Positions 36,819 through 46,613 of a stretch of DNA of 64,000 bases are shown here, in pieces. The DNA is taken from positions 496,001 to 560,000 of the forward strand of contig NZ_CP075524.1 in NCBI RefSeq assembly GCF_025808395.1. The letters run 5' to 3'. Under the pieces are notes generated by a model. It worked only from the letters and a program-made list of their open reading frames with translations. It was not told the origin of the DNA and did no database searches. The DNA is from Microcella sp. (GTDB lineage: Bacteria > Actinomycetota > Actinomycetes > Actinomycetales > Microbacteriaceae). Both the position numbers and the translations under genes were made by a program. Numbering within the stretch: position 1 is the first letter of the stretch; each line of letters starts with the position of its first letter.

Positions 36819-38552
36819 CTACTCAGTCGGCCTGTACGTAATCGGCAGCCGTCGGTCGCGCCCGAAAGCCATGCCCGAGATCTTCGGCCCGATGGCACCC
36901 TGCCTGCGCTTCCACTCCGAGCGGTCGACGAGCCCGGTGACGAAGTCGACCGTCTCGCGGTCGTAGCCGAGCGCGACGACGTCGTCGTGCCCGAGCGCGC
37001 GGGTGACGTAGGCGTCGAGAATCGCGTCGAGCACTTCGTAGGGCGGCAGCGTGTCTTGGTCGGTCTGGTCGGGCCGCAGCTCGGCGCTCGGCGGCTTCTC
37101 GATCGACCCGCGCGGAATCGGCGGGGTTTCACCGCGCGCGACCGCAGCGTCGTTGCGCCACCGCGCGAGCTCCCAGACGAGCAGCTTCGGCACGTCTTTG
37201 ATGGGGGCGAACCCGCCGACCGAGTCGCCGTAGATCGTCGAGTAGCCCACCGCGAGCTCGGTCTTGTTGCCCGTCGTGAGCACGAGGTGCCCGTGCATGT
37301 TCGACAGCCCCATGAGAATGATCGCTCGAATGCGCGCCTGCAGGTTCTCGGCGGCGACCCCGGTGAGCGCGAGCTGACTCTCGACGGGCTGAACGAGGTC
37401 GGCGATGGGCTCGACCGAATAGTTGAGCCCGATGCGCTCCGCGAGTTCGTCGGCATCGCTGCGCGAGTGGTCTGAGCTGTAGCGCGAGGGCATCGAGACG
37501 CCGTAGACGTTCTCGGCCCCGATCGCGTCGGCCGCGATGGCCGCGCACACGCTCGAGTCGATGCCGCCCGAGAGCCCCAGAATGACGCTGCGAAACCCGT
37601 TCTTGCGCACGTAGTCGCGCGTGCCTGTGACGAGTGCGTTCCAGAGCTGCTCGCGGTCATCCGCGAGCACGGCAACGTCAGTGGCGATGGGATGCTCCTC
37701 CGCCGCACCCCGCACCTCGAGTTCGACGCGCCGCACGTTCGGCGGCAACTCGGTCTCGGTGTGGTCGGCCGCATCCACGTCGACCACCAGCAGGTGCTCG
37801 ACGAACTGCGGGGCGCGCGCCAGTATCGTTCCTTGGCCGTCGACGACGACGCTGTCGCCGTCGAACACGAGGTCGTCTTGACCGCCGACGATGTTGACGT
37901 AGGCGACGACGGTGTCTGTCTCGGTCGCCCGACGCGTCACGAGGGGCAGGCGCACTTCGTCTTTGTCGCGTTCGAAGGGGGAGGCGTTGATGACGATGAG
38001 CACTCCGGCGTCGGCGTCGAGCACTCGGCCGACGGGGCCGCCGTCGCGCCAGAGGTCTTCGCACACGATGACGGCGACGTCGACGCCGCGCAGGCGCAGC
38101 ACGAGCAGTTCGTCTCCGGGAATGAAGATGCGGTATTCGTCGAAGACCGAGTAGTTGGGCAGGTGGTGCTTGGCGTAGCGGGCGACAACCTGCCCGCGAT
38201 GCAGCACGCTCGCACAGTTCTGCGCGATCGCGGTGGGGGCGTTCGAGGTGCCGAGCAGTCGAGGCTCATGCGGGCCGTCTGGGTGCCCCACGATGACGAC
38301 GGTCTCGCCGAGCCCTTCGTCAGCGAGTCGTGCGGCGAGGGCGGGCACTGCGCGCGAGGCGGTCACCAAGAACGACGGGCGCTGGGCGAGGTCTTCGATC
38401 GGGTATCCGGTGAGTGCCATCTCTCCGGTCGCCACGAGGTCGGCTCCCTGCTCGGCGGCCGCGCGCACGGCGTCGACGATCTGCTGAGCGTTGCCGACGA
38501 GGTCGCCGACGACGGGGTTCGACTGGGCCAGGGCGACGCGCAGGCGGGGCAT
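36819..38552 (-). CDS. nadE: Glutamine-dependent NAD+ synthase
   Basis: A 577-residue two-domain enzyme for the last step of NAD synthesis. The N-terminal carbon-nitrogen hydrolase domain supplies ammonia and has Glu in VATGEMALTGYP, Lys in AKHHLPNYSVFDE and Cys in VIVCEDLW. The C-terminal ATP pyrophosphatase has the P-loop ILGLSGGIDSSVCAA and STIYGDSVGGFAPIKDV. ATG 38552 begins MPRLRVALAQSNPVVGD; the open frame extends beyond this into the glnA2 region but is not coding there. It is divergent from glnA2, 69 bases away. Confidence 0.95.
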   Translation of the reverse strand: MPRLRVALAQSNPVVGDLVGNAQQIVDAVRAAAEQGADLVATGEMALTGYPIEDLAQRPSFLVTASRAVPALAARLADEGLGETVVIVGHPDGPHEPRLLGTSNAPTAIAQNCASVLHRGQVVARYAKHHLPNYSVFDEYRIFIPGDELLVLRLRGVDVAVIVCEDLWRDGGPVGRVLDADAGVLIVINASPFERDKDEVRLPLVTRRATETDTVVAYVNIVGGQDDLVFDGDSVVVDGQGTILARAPQFVEHLLVVDVDAADHTETELPPNVRRVELEVRGAAEEHPIATDVAVLADDREQLWNALVTGTRDYVRKNGFRSVILGLSGGIDSSVCAAIAADAIGAENVYGVSMPSRYSSDHSRSDADELAERIGLNYSVEPIADLVQPVESQLALTGVAAENLQARIRAIILMGLSNMHGHLVLTTGNKTELAVGYSTIYGDSVGGFAPIKDVPKLLVWELARWRNDAAVARGETPPIPRGSIEKPPSAELRPDQTDQDTLPPYEVLDAILDAYVTRALGHDDVVALGYDRETVDFVTGLVDRSEWKRRQGAIGPKISGMAFGRDRRLPITYRPTE

Positions 38553-38621
38553 ACGCAGTAGCCTAATGGCGGGGCTGTGAGAGCCCGTTCGACCGCACTC
38601 TCGGCTATCAGAAGGGTCAGC

Positions 38622-39959
38622 ATGGACAAGCAGCGCGACTTCGTTCTTCGCACGATCGAAGAGCGCGGGGTCAAGTTCGTGCGGCTGTGGTTCACCGATG
38701 TGGTGGGCAGTCTGAAGATGGTCGCGGTCGCGCCCGCCGAGGTCGAGGGTGCGTTCGCCGAGGGGCTGGGCATCGACGGTTCGTCGATCGAGGGCTTCAC
38801 GCGGGCGTTCGAGGCCGATGTGCTGCTGCATCCCGACCCGACGACGTTCCAGATTCTGCCGTGGCGCGGCGAGGTCGACCCGACTGCGCGCATGTTCTGC
38901 GACATCACGACTCCCGACGGTCAGCCCGCTTCCGCTGACCCGCGCAATGTGCTCAAGCGCACGCTCGCCAAGGCCGCCGACCGCGGCTTCACGTTCTACA
39001 CGCACCCCGAGATCGAGTTCTACCTGCTCAAGAGCAGCAAGCTCGGCCCGAAGGGCCCCCAGCCGGTCGATTCTGCCGGGTACTTCGACAACGTGCCGGG
39101 CGGTAGCGCCCACGACTTCAGGCGCCGCGCGGTGCGCATGCTCGAAGATCTCGGCATCTCGGTCGAGTTCAGCCACCATGAGGCGGGTCCCGGTCAGAAC
39201 GAGATCGATCTTCGATACGCCGATGCGCTGACGACGGCCGACAACATCATGACCTTCCGCACGGTCGTGAAAGAGGTCGCTATCGAGCAGGGCGTCTACG
39301 CCACCTTCATGCCGAAGCCGCTCGCCGCGCAGCCGGGTTCGGGCATGCACACCCACATGTCGCTCTTCGAGGGTGACACCAACGCGTTCTTCGATGCTTC
39401 AGGGCAGTACCAGCTCTCGAAGATCGGTCGTCAGTTCGTGGCGGGTCTGCTCACTCACGCGCCCGAGATCACGGCGATCACGAATCAGTTCGTCAATTCG
39501 TACAAGCGCTTGTGGGGCGGCGATGAGGCCCCGAGCTATGTCACCTGGGGGCACAACAACCGGTCGGCGCTCGTGCGCGTGCCGCTCTACAAGCCGGGCA
39601 AGGGGCAGAGCGCCCGCGTCGAGTACCGCGGCATCGATTCGGCCGCGAACCCTTACTTGTCCTACTCGCTCCTGCTCGCTGCCGGTCTCAAGGGCATCGA
39701 GAACGGCTACGAGTTGCCCCCCGAGGCTGAAGACACCGTGTGGGCGCTGACCGAGTCTGAGCGGCGTGCTCTGGGCTACCAGGCGCTGCCGTCGAGCCTC
39801 GATCGAGCCCTCGCCCTCATGGAAGACAGTGAGCTCGTCGCCGAGACGCTCGGTGAGCAGGTCTTCAACTACGTGCTGCTCAACAAGCGTCGCGAGTGGT
39901 CGGCCTACCGCGCTCAGGTCACCCCGTACGAACTCGAGAGCAATCTCGAGATTCTCTAA
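38622..39959 (+). CDS. glnA2: Glutamine synthetase, GlnA2-like
   Basis: A 445-residue glutamine synthetase-family protein. Conserved parts include DGSSIEGF, the metal/substrate segments HPEIEFYLL and EAGPGQNEIDLRY, GSGMHTHMSLF, and RVEYRGIDSAANPYL. It is about 30 residues shorter than GlnA1, and the adenylylation-loop segment reads LPPEAEDTVW without the DLYDLPP tyrosine motif, so it is probably not an adenylylation target. In Mycobacterium tuberculosis GlnA2 is adjacent to glnE in the same way. ATG 38622 is preceded by GAAGGGTC. Confidence 0.9.
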   Translation: MDKQRDFVLRTIEERGVKFVRLWFTDVVGSLKMVAVAPAEVEGAFAEGLGIDGSSIEGFTRAFEADVLLHPDPTTFQILPWRGEVDPTARMFCDITTPDGQPASADPRNVLKRTLAKAADRGFTFYTHPEIEFYLLKSSKLGPKGPQPVDSAGYFDNVPGGSAHDFRRRAVRMLEDLGISVEFSHHEAGPGQNEIDLRYADALTTADNIMTFRTVVKEVAIEQGVYATFMPKPLAAQPGSGMHTHMSLFEGDTNAFFDASGQYQLSKIGRQFVAGLLTHAPEITAITNQFVNSYKRLWGGDEAPSYVTWGHNNRSALVRVPLYKPGKGQSARVEYRGIDSAANPYLSYSLLLAAGLKGIENGYELPPEAEDTVWALTESERRALGYQALPSSLDRALALMEDSELVAETLGEQVFNYVLLNKRREWSAYRAQVTPYELESNLEIL

Positions 39960-39976
39960 CCTGGGCCGGCCCCACC

Positions 39977-42889
39977 ATGACGCGAAGCCCGTCAACGCTG
40001 ACTGAGCTCGCTCGACTCGGTTTCTCTGAGTTGAGCGAGGCGCGTGACGCGCTCGAAGGCTTTGAGTCGCTGCTCGACGCCTTCAGCCTCGCGGCCGACC
40101 CTGACCGCGCGCTGCGGCAGCTGGTGCGGCTGCACGAGCAGCATCAGGATGCCCTCCGGCCGGTGCTCGACGACGCAGCCTGGGCGACCAGGCTCGTGCG
40201 CGTGCTCGGCGCGAGCGAGGGTCTCGCCGAGTTTCTGCGGCGCAGACCCGATGAGCTTGCGGCCCTGCGCACGCCGTTGCGCGCCCTGCCCGGTGTCGAC
40301 GAGTTGCGCCGAGATCTCTCGGCCGCGGTCGACGCGCACGCTGACAACGAGGCCGCTCGCACCGCGATGCGGGTGCGCTACCGCCACTGGTTGACCCGCA
40401 TCGCCGCGTGGGATCTCGAGCATGCAGACCCCCTCGAGGCGCAGCCCGTGGTATCAGCGGCTCTCGCCGACCTGGCCGGTGCGACGCTCGATGCCAGTCT
40501 GCTGCTCGCACGCCGCGCGAGCAGCTTCGCCACCGATGAGGTGGCGCGCACGCGGCTCGCGATCATCGGCATGGGCAAGGCGGGCGCGCGCGAGCTCAAC
40601 TACATCAGCGACGTCGACGTCATCTATGTCGCCGACGCCGCCGACGATCTTGAGCCGTCGCGCGCGGTCGAGATCGCCACTCGACTCGCGGCCGAGACGG
40701 CACGCGGCATTCAAGAGCCCGGCTTCGAACCGCCCCTGTGGGAGGTCGACGCGAACCTGCGCCCCGAGGGCAAAGACGGCGCGCTCGTGCGCACGCTCGA
40801 GTCGCACCGCGCCTACTACGACCGCTGGGCGAAGAGCTGGGAGTTTCAGGCGCTCTTGAAGTCGCGACCCCTGGCCGGAGACCCCGAGCTGGGTCGGCTG
40901 TACTGCGAGAGCGTGCATCCCTTGGTCTGGTCGAGCTCGCAGCGCGAGGGCTTCGTCGAATCGGTGCAGCGCATGCGCGAGCGTGTCACCGACCATATTC
41001 CTTCTGACGAAGTGGATGTTCAGCTCAAGCTCGGCCCGGGCGGGCTGCGCGACGTCGAGTTCACGATTCAGCTGCTGCAGCTCGTGCACGGCCACGGCGA
41101 CGATCGGGTGCGTCAGCCCGACACGCTCGGTGCGCTCGCGGCGCTCGCTCAGCACGGCTATATCGGCCGGGTCGAAGCTGCCGAGTTCGGCCGCGACTAC
41201 CGGCTGCTGCGCGTCATCGAGCACCGCGTGCAGCTCGAGCGTCTGCAGCGCACGCATCTCATGCCGCGCGATGACGACCGGTTGCGCGTGCTCGCGCGCG
41301 CCACGGGCTTGGCGCCCAGCGCCGGCGAGCTCATCGACCGATGGCAGCAGACGAAGATCGCGGTGCGCTCGCTGCACGAGCGGCTGTTCTACCGCCCCCT
41401 GCTGTCGGCGGTGGCGGCGCTGCCCGACGACGGGCTGGCGCTCACGAGCGAGCAGGCGGTCGCGCGACTCAGCGCTATCGGCTTCGTCGACCCTCGGGGC
41501 GCGCTGCACCACATTGCGGCGCTCACGAGCGGGGTGTCTCGCCGGGCGCAGATTCAGCGCACGCTGCTGCCCGTCATTCTGCAGTGGCTCGCCGACGGCG
41601 CCGACCCCGACTATGGTCTGCTCTCGTTTCGTCGCCTGAGCGACGACCTCGGTGAGGCCTATTGGTTCTTGCGCATGCTGCGCGATTCGAGCGGTGCCGC
41701 CCAGCGTCTGACGAGCGTGCTCGCGTCATCGCGCTATGTCGGCGGCTTGTTCGAGCGCATTCCCGAGGGTGCCGCGTGGCTCGAGAACGAAGACGAGCTG
41801 CGCCCGCGCGCGCTCGCGACGCTGCTCGATGAGGCGCGCGCGACGGTCGCCCGGCACGACGGCGACATCGACGCCGCCGCGAAAGCGCTGCGCACCGCGC
41901 GACGGCGCGAGCTGCTGCGCCTGGCCCTCGCCGCCATCTTGAACGTCATCACCGTCGATGAGCTCGGGCGCGCCCTGAGCGACGTGACGACGACGGTGCT
42001 CACCGGGGCGCTGTCGCTCGCCCACCGGTTCGGCGACGGCATCGAGTTCGCGATCATCGGCATGGGTCGGTATGGGGGAGCCGAGCTGGGCTTCGGCTCT
42101 GACGCCGACGTCATGTACGTCTACCGAGACGCCGGCGCTGGTGACGAGGCGCAGTCGCGTGCAGAGCGCATCGTGCACGAGCTCGCACGGCTCACCGACG
42201 ACATTCGGCTTCCGCTCGACCTCGACAACGACCTCAGGCCCGAGGGCAAGAACGGTGCGATCGTGCGCTCGCTCGACTCGTATCGCGCCTACTACGAGCG
42301 CTGGTCGCTCACCTGGGAGGCCCAGGCGCTGCTGCGCGCGCGCGCCGTGGCGGGCGACACCGAGCTCATGGCCGATTTCACCGCGCTCGCCAACACCGTG
42401 CGCTACCCGGCCTCGCTCGCCGAGGCGGACGCCCGTGAGGTTCGACGCATCAAGGCCCGCGTCGAATCAGAGCGCTTGCCGCAAGCCGCCGACCCTGCGC
42501 GGCACCTCAAGCTGGGGCGGGGCTCGCTGAGCGACGTCGAGTGGTTCGTGCAGCTGCTGCAGCTGCAGCATGCCGCTGACGAGCCCGCGCTGGCCACGAC
42601 GTCGACGCTGGAAGCCCTCGATGCGGCGATGGATGCTCAGCTCGTGTCGGCGTCAGATGCTGAGCGCCTGCGTGCCGCGTGGGTGATCGCCTCTCGTGCG
42701 CGGTCGGCCCTGACGCTCTGGAGCGCCAAGACCTCAGACGTGCTGCCGACCGACCGGCCCCAGCTCGAGGGCGTCGCGCGGCTCATGGGCTACCCGGCGG
42801 GGGGAGCTTCGCAACTCGAGGAAGACTACTTGCGCACGACGCGCCTGGCCCGCCAGGTCTTCGAGCGCGGCTTCTACGGCACGACGTAG
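39977..42889 (+). CDS. glnE: Glutamine synthetase adenylyltransferase/adenylyl-removing enzyme
   Basis: A 970-residue bifunctional enzyme that adenylylates and de-adenylylates glutamine synthetase. Two nucleotidyltransferase domains are visible: IIGMGKAGARELNYISDVDV near residue 197 and IIGMGRYGGAELGFGSDADV near residue 694. Each is followed by a DNDLRPEGKNG / DANLRPEGKDG block and helical domains. ATG 39977 starts 17 bases after glnA2, so the genes form an operon, and the target glnA1 lies opposite just downstream. Confidence 0.95.
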   Translation: MTRSPSTLTELARLGFSELSEARDALEGFESLLDAFSLAADPDRALRQLVRLHEQHQDALRPVLDDAAWATRLVRVLGASEGLAEFLRRRPDELAALRTPLRALPGVDELRRDLSAAVDAHADNEAARTAMRVRYRHWLTRIAAWDLEHADPLEAQPVVSAALADLAGATLDASLLLARRASSFATDEVARTRLAIIGMGKAGARELNYISDVDVIYVADAADDLEPSRAVEIATRLAAETARGIQEPGFEPPLWEVDANLRPEGKDGALVRTLESHRAYYDRWAKSWEFQALLKSRPLAGDPELGRLYCESVHPLVWSSSQREGFVESVQRMRERVTDHIPSDEVDVQLKLGPGGLRDVEFTIQLLQLVHGHGDDRVRQPDTLGALAALAQHGYIGRVEAAEFGRDYRLLRVIEHRVQLERLQRTHLMPRDDDRLRVLARATGLAPSAGELIDRWQQTKIAVRSLHERLFYRPLLSAVAALPDDGLALTSEQAVARLSAIGFVDPRGALHHIAALTSGVSRRAQIQRTLLPVILQWLADGADPDYGLLSFRRLSDDLGEAYWFLRMLRDSSGAAQRLTSVLASSRYVGGLFERIPEGAAWLENEDELRPRALATLLDEARATVARHDGDIDAAAKALRTARRRELLRLALAAILNVITVDELGRALSDVTTTVLTGALSLAHRFGDGIEFAIIGMGRYGGAELGFGSDADVMYVYRDAGAGDEAQSRAERIVHELARLTDDIRLPLDLDNDLRPEGKNGAIVRSLDSYRAYYERWSLTWEAQALLRARAVAGDTELMADFTALANTVRYPASLAEADAREVRRIKARVESERLPQAADPARHLKLGRGSLSDVEWFVQLLQLQHAADEPALATTSTLEALDAAMDAQLVSASDAERLRAAWVIASRARSALTLWSAKTSDVLPTDRPQLEGVARLMGYPAGGASQLEEDYLRTTRLARQVFERGFYGTT

Positions 42890-42911
42890 CTCGCGCGAGC
42901 ATCCCGAACAG

Positions 42912-42950
42912 CGCGAAGGCCCCGCTCCGAAACGGAACGAGGCCCTCGCG
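42912..42950 (+). terminator. Bidirectional hairpin between glnE and glnA1
   Basis: CGCGAAGGCCCCGCTCCG and CGGAACGAGGCCCTCGCG pair over 18 positions with three mismatches around a three-base loop (AAA). It stands between two converging genes and probably stops transcription both ways. Confidence 0.6.
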
Positions 42951-42972
42951 TGCTGTGGTGGCGGGGTGAACG

Positions 42973-44397
42973 CTAGACCGAGAAGTACAGCTCGTACTCG
43001 AACGGGTGCGGTCGCTGCGCTGCAGGAAGAATCTCTTTCTCGCGCTTCCAGTCGATCCAGGTCTCGATGAGGTCTTTCGTGAAGACCCCACCCTGCAGCA
43101 AGAACTCGTGGTCGTTCTCGAGCGCGACGAGCGCCTCTTCGAGCGACCCGGGAACCTGCGGAATGCCCTTGGCCTCTTCGGGCGGCAGCTCGTAGAGGTC
43201 TTTGTCGACGGGCTCGTGCGGCTCGATCTTGTTGAGGATTCCGTCGAGGCCGGCCATCATCTGCGCCGCGAACGCGAGGTACGGGTTGCCCGAGGCGTCG
43301 GGCGCGCGGAACTCGATGCGCTTGGCCTTGGGGTTCGTACCCGTGATCGGGATGCGGATGGCGGCCGAGCGGTTGCCCGCCGAGTACACCAGGTTGACGG
43401 GAGCCTCGAAGCCCTTGACGAGTCGGTGGTACGAGTTCAGCGAGGGGTTCGTGAACGCGAGCACCGCGGGGGCGTGCTTGAGCAGGCCGCCGATGTACCA
43501 GCGCGCGATGTCGCTGAGCCCGCCGTAGCCGGCCTCGTCGTAGAACAGCGGCTTGCCGTCGTTCCACAGCGACTGGTGGGTGTGCATGCCCGATCCGTTG
43601 TCGCCGAAGAGCGGCTTCGGCATGAAGGTGGCGACCTTGCCCCACTCGAGGGCGGTGTTCTTGACGATGTACTTGAACTTCAAGATGTCGTCGGCGGCCG
43701 ACACCATGGTGTCGAACTTGTAGTTGATCTCACCCTGGCCGGCGGTGCCCACCTCGTGGTGGCTGCGCTCGACGTCGAGCCCGACCTCGATGAGCTTGAC
43801 GACGATGTCGTCGCGAAGGTCGGCGTGCTGGTCGACCGGGCTGACCGGAAAGTAGCCGCCCTTGAAGGGGGTCTTGTTGGCGAGGTTGCCGCCCTCTTCG
43901 GCGCGCGCGGTGTTCCACGCGGCTTCGCTCGAGTCGACCGAGTAGAACGAGGTGTTCTGCTTCACTTCGTAGCGCACGTCGTCGAAGATGTAGAACTCGG
44001 CTTCGGGAGCGAAGAACGCCGTGTCGGCGATGCCGGTCGAGGCGAGGTACTTCTCGGCCTTCTTCGCCACCTGGCGCGGGTCGCGACTGTAGATCTCGCC
44101 GTTGCGCGGGTTGTAGATGTCGAAGATCATGATGAGCGTGCGCTCGGTGCGGAAGGGGTCGACGTAGGCCGTCGACACGTCTGGGATGAGCTGCAGGTCA
44201 GACTCATGAATCGACTGGAAGCCTCGAATCGAGGAGCCGTCGAACAGTTGGCCGACCGTGAAGAACTCTTCGTCGACGGTCGCGGCGGGGATGTTGAAGT
44301 GCTGCTGGACACCGAGGAGGTCGGTGAAGCGGATGTCGAGGAAGACGACGTCCGTGTCCTTGATGAACTTCAGCACCTCGGAAGAATCACTGAACAT
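42973..44397 (-). CDS. glnA: Glutamine synthetase type I (GSI-beta)
   Basis: A 474-residue main glutamine synthetase that joins ammonia to glutamate. It has DGSSIRGFQ, FFAPEAEFYIFD, GQGEINYKFDTM, GSGMHTHQSLW and RIEFRAPDASGNPYLAF. The adenylylation tyrosine is Y402 in DKDLYELPPEEAKGIP (the usual motif reads NLYDLPPEE), so activity is likely set by the neighbouring GlnE. It is transcribed towards glnE. Confidence 0.97.
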   Translation of the reverse strand: MFSDSSEVLKFIKDTDVVFLDIRFTDLLGVQQHFNIPAATVDEEFFTVGQLFDGSSIRGFQSIHESDLQLIPDVSTAYVDPFRTERTLIMIFDIYNPRNGEIYSRDPRQVAKKAEKYLASTGIADTAFFAPEAEFYIFDDVRYEVKQNTSFYSVDSSEAAWNTARAEEGGNLANKTPFKGGYFPVSPVDQHADLRDDIVVKLIEVGLDVERSHHEVGTAGQGEINYKFDTMVSAADDILKFKYIVKNTALEWGKVATFMPKPLFGDNGSGMHTHQSLWNDGKPLFYDEAGYGGLSDIARWYIGGLLKHAPAVLAFTNPSLNSYHRLVKGFEAPVNLVYSAGNRSAAIRIPITGTNPKAKRIEFRAPDASGNPYLAFAAQMMAGLDGILNKIEPHEPVDKDLYELPPEEAKGIPQVPGSLEEALVALENDHEFLLQGGVFTKDLIETWIDWKREKEILPAAQRPHPFEYELYFSV

Positions 44398-44512
44398 GTG
44401 ACAGATCTCCTGAGCTTGGTACCGGATGACTGCAGGCGCAGCCTCGCATCGACTCTAGGCGCAGGGCATTTCTCGTCAGTGTCCCGATTGTTTCGGGGAT
44501 GTTACGGCGTGC

Positions 44513-45517
44513 TCAGCCCACGGCTTGGGCGAAACCCGCTGTCGTGTCGGCGAGAGCACGCATCGACTCGGGTATCGGCCGGCCCTTCGCGACCATCGAC
44601 TGCGCCCAGAGGCGACCCGCCCGGTAGCTCGAGCGCACGAGCGGGCCGGCCAGCACGCCGAGAAACCCGATCTCTTCGGCTTCGGCCTTGATCTCGACGA
44701 ACTCGTCTGGCTTGACCCAGCGGTCGATCGGGTGGTGGCGCGGTGTCGGTCGCAAGTACTGCGTGATCGTGACGATGTCGGTGCCCGCGGCGTGCAGATC
44801 GCGCAGTGCCTGCGAGACCTCCTCGCGTGTCTCACCCATGCCCAGAATCAGATTCGACTTCGTGATGAGGCCGTAGTCGCGCGCCTGCGTGATGACGTCG
44901 AGCGACCGCTCGTAGCGAAAGGCCGGTCTGATGCGCTTGAAGATGCGCGGCACCGTCTCGACGTTGTGCGCGAACACCTCGGGCCGCGAGTCGAACACGA
45001 CCCGCAGCAGCTCGGGGTTTCCCGAGAAGTCGGTCGCGAGCAACTCGACCCCGGTGCCCGGGTTGAGCTCGTGAATCTTGCGCACAGTCTCGGCGTGCAG
45101 CCAGGCGCCCTCGTCTGGCAGGTCGTCGCGCGCGACACCGGTGACCGTCGCGTACCGCAGGTTCATCTCGACGACCGACTCGGCGACCCGGCGGGGCTCG
45201 TCGGTGTCGTAGTCGGCAGGCTTGCCCGTGTCGATCTGGCAGAAGTCGCAGCGCCTCGTGCACTGGCTGCCCCCGATGAGAAAGGTCGCCTCGCGGTCTT
45301 CCCAGCACTCGTAGATGTTGGGGCACCCCGCCTCTTGGCAGACGGTGTGCAGCTGCTTCTCGCCGACGAGCGAGCGCAGCGCGGTGTACTCGGGGCCCAT
45401 CGAGGCGCGAGTCTTGATCCACTCGGGCTTCTTCTCGATGGGGGTCTGCGCGTTGCGCACCTCGAGTCGCAGCAGTTTGCGGCCCTCTGCAGGATGGGTG
45501 GCGGGTGTCGTGGTCAT
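44513..45517 (-). CDS. lipA: Lipoyl synthase
   Basis: A 334-residue radical SAM enzyme that inserts two sulfurs into octanoyl-protein. Both iron-sulfur cluster motifs are present: the auxiliary site TVCQEAGCPNIYECW and the radical SAM site CTRRCDFCQ. It ends with VLAGPLVRSSYRAG including the conserved serine ligand. ATG 45517 overlaps the lipB stop by four bases. The products modify the lipoyl domain of the E2 encoded at 49-50 kb. Confidence 0.96.
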   Translation of the reverse strand: MTTTPATHPAEGRKLLRLEVRNAQTPIEKKPEWIKTRASMGPEYTALRSLVGEKQLHTVCQEAGCPNIYECWEDREATFLIGGSQCTRRCDFCQIDTGKPADYDTDEPRRVAESVVEMNLRYATVTGVARDDLPDEGAWLHAETVRKIHELNPGTGVELLATDFSGNPELLRVVFDSRPEVFAHNVETVPRIFKRIRPAFRYERSLDVITQARDYGLITKSNLILGMGETREEVSQALRDLHAAGTDIVTITQYLRPTPRHHPIDRWVKPDEFVEIKAEAEEIGFLGVLAGPLVRSSYRAGRLWAQSMVAKGRPIPESMRALADTTAGFAQAVG

Positions 45518-46161
45518 GCAGAGACTCCTTGTGAGACGGCGGCGTGCACGTGAGCACTGAAGTGGCGTTCGATGAGGGGGATGACCTCCGTCGGCGTGAC
45601 GGTTCGCCCCAGTTCTCGGCTGATCGAGGTGACTCCGGCATCGTCCAGCCCGCACGCGATGATCGTGTCGTACGCGTCGAAGCTGTTCGAGCAGTTCAGC
45701 GCGAAGCCGTGCATGGTCACACCCTGGGCCACGCGCACCCCGATGGCCGCGATCTTCTCTGAGCCGCGCATCCATACGCCGCTTCGCCCGTCGACGCGGC
45801 CAGCGTCGACGATGCCGAGATCGGCGAGCACCGCCATGATCATGCTCTCGAGGCTGCGCACATAGCGCACGACGTCGACGGGTTCGACGAGCCGAATGAT
45901 CGGGTAGCCGACGAGCTGACCGGGACCGTGCCAGGTGATCTTGCCGCCGCGATCGACATCGATGACGGGCGAGCCGTCTGTGGGCCGCTCGTGGGGCTCA
46001 GTGCGCTTGCCTGCGGTGTACACGCTGTCGTGCTCGAGCAGCATGACGGTATCGGGCGCCCGGCCCTCGACGACAGCGGCATGCAGGGCACGCTGCTGTT
46101 CGAGACCCGACAAGTACGGCACGGAGTTGGCGCTTAGCCCCGTGACGACGAAGTCGATCAC
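45514..46161 (-). CDS. lipB: Octanoyltransferase
   Basis: A 215-residue enzyme that moves octanoate from ACP onto lipoyl domains. Conserved parts are MLLEHDSVYTAGKRTEP, RGGKITWHGPGQLVGYPI and GVRVAQGVTMHGFALN, with the catalytic Lys and Cys in KIAAIGVRV and IACGLDDAGVTS. It precedes lipA in one transcription unit and is divergent from the RDD protein, 35 bases apart. Confidence 0.95.
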   Translation of the reverse strand: MIDFVVTGLSANSVPYLSGLEQQRALHAAVVEGRAPDTVMLLEHDSVYTAGKRTEPHERPTDGSPVIDVDRGGKITWHGPGQLVGYPIIRLVEPVDVVRYVRSLESMIMAVLADLGIVDAGRVDGRSGVWMRGSEKIAAIGVRVAQGVTMHGFALNCSNSFDAYDTIIACGLDDAGVTSISRELGRTVTPTEVIPLIERHFSAHVHAAVSQGVSA

Positions 46162-46196
46162 GTTGTCAGTCTAGGCCCGCGCGGTGCTCGTAGGCT

Positions 46197-46610
46197 GTGA
46201 TGGTGACCAACCCTGCCGCGCCTCCGGCCCCCGACTGGCCGGGCCAACGACTCGGGCTGCCAGAATCGGGGCCGCGTTCTGTGGGGCGCCTGGGCCGCCG
46301 CATCGCGGCCCTCACGATCGATTGGATGCTCGCCGTCGTCATCTCGGCGGCGTTCTTCTCGTATCAGCCGCTCGTGACGCTCGCGATCTTCGTGGGCCTG
46401 CAGGTGCTCATGACCGTGGTCGTCAACGCGAGCATCGGCCACGCGATGCTCGGCCTCAGAGTGGTGCCGATGGAGGGCGGGCTGCTCGGAGTCTGGCGAC
46501 CTGCAGTGCGAGCGCTGCTCATCGCCCTCGTGATTCCCGCCCTGCTCTGGGACGAGAACAACCGCGGCCTTCACGACCGGCTGTCGCGAACGATCCTGCT
46601 GCGTCGCTGA
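46197..46610 (+). CDS. RDD family membrane protein
   Basis: A 137-residue membrane protein. The RDD signature region is GRLGRRIAALTIDWMLAVVI with Arg-Asp, then GHAMLGLRVVPMEG and the closing NRGLHDRLSRTILLRR, with three membrane helices. RDD proteins have been linked to ion exchange in a few organisms; here the role is unknown. Start is GTG 46197 or the adjacent ATG 46200. It converges with the DUF4191 gene, leaving three bases. Confidence 0.87.
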   Translation: MMVTNPAAPPAPDWPGQRLGLPESGPRSVGRLGRRIAALTIDWMLAVVISAAFFSYQPLVTLAIFVGLQVLMTVVVNASIGHAMLGLRVVPMEGGLLGVWRPAVRALLIALVIPALLWDENNRGLHDRLSRTILLRR

Positions 46611-46613
46611 GCG

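Noticed and set aside
43006..44691. 561-codon frame opposite glnA
   Set aside because: Antisense of a highly conserved gene with strong codon bias.
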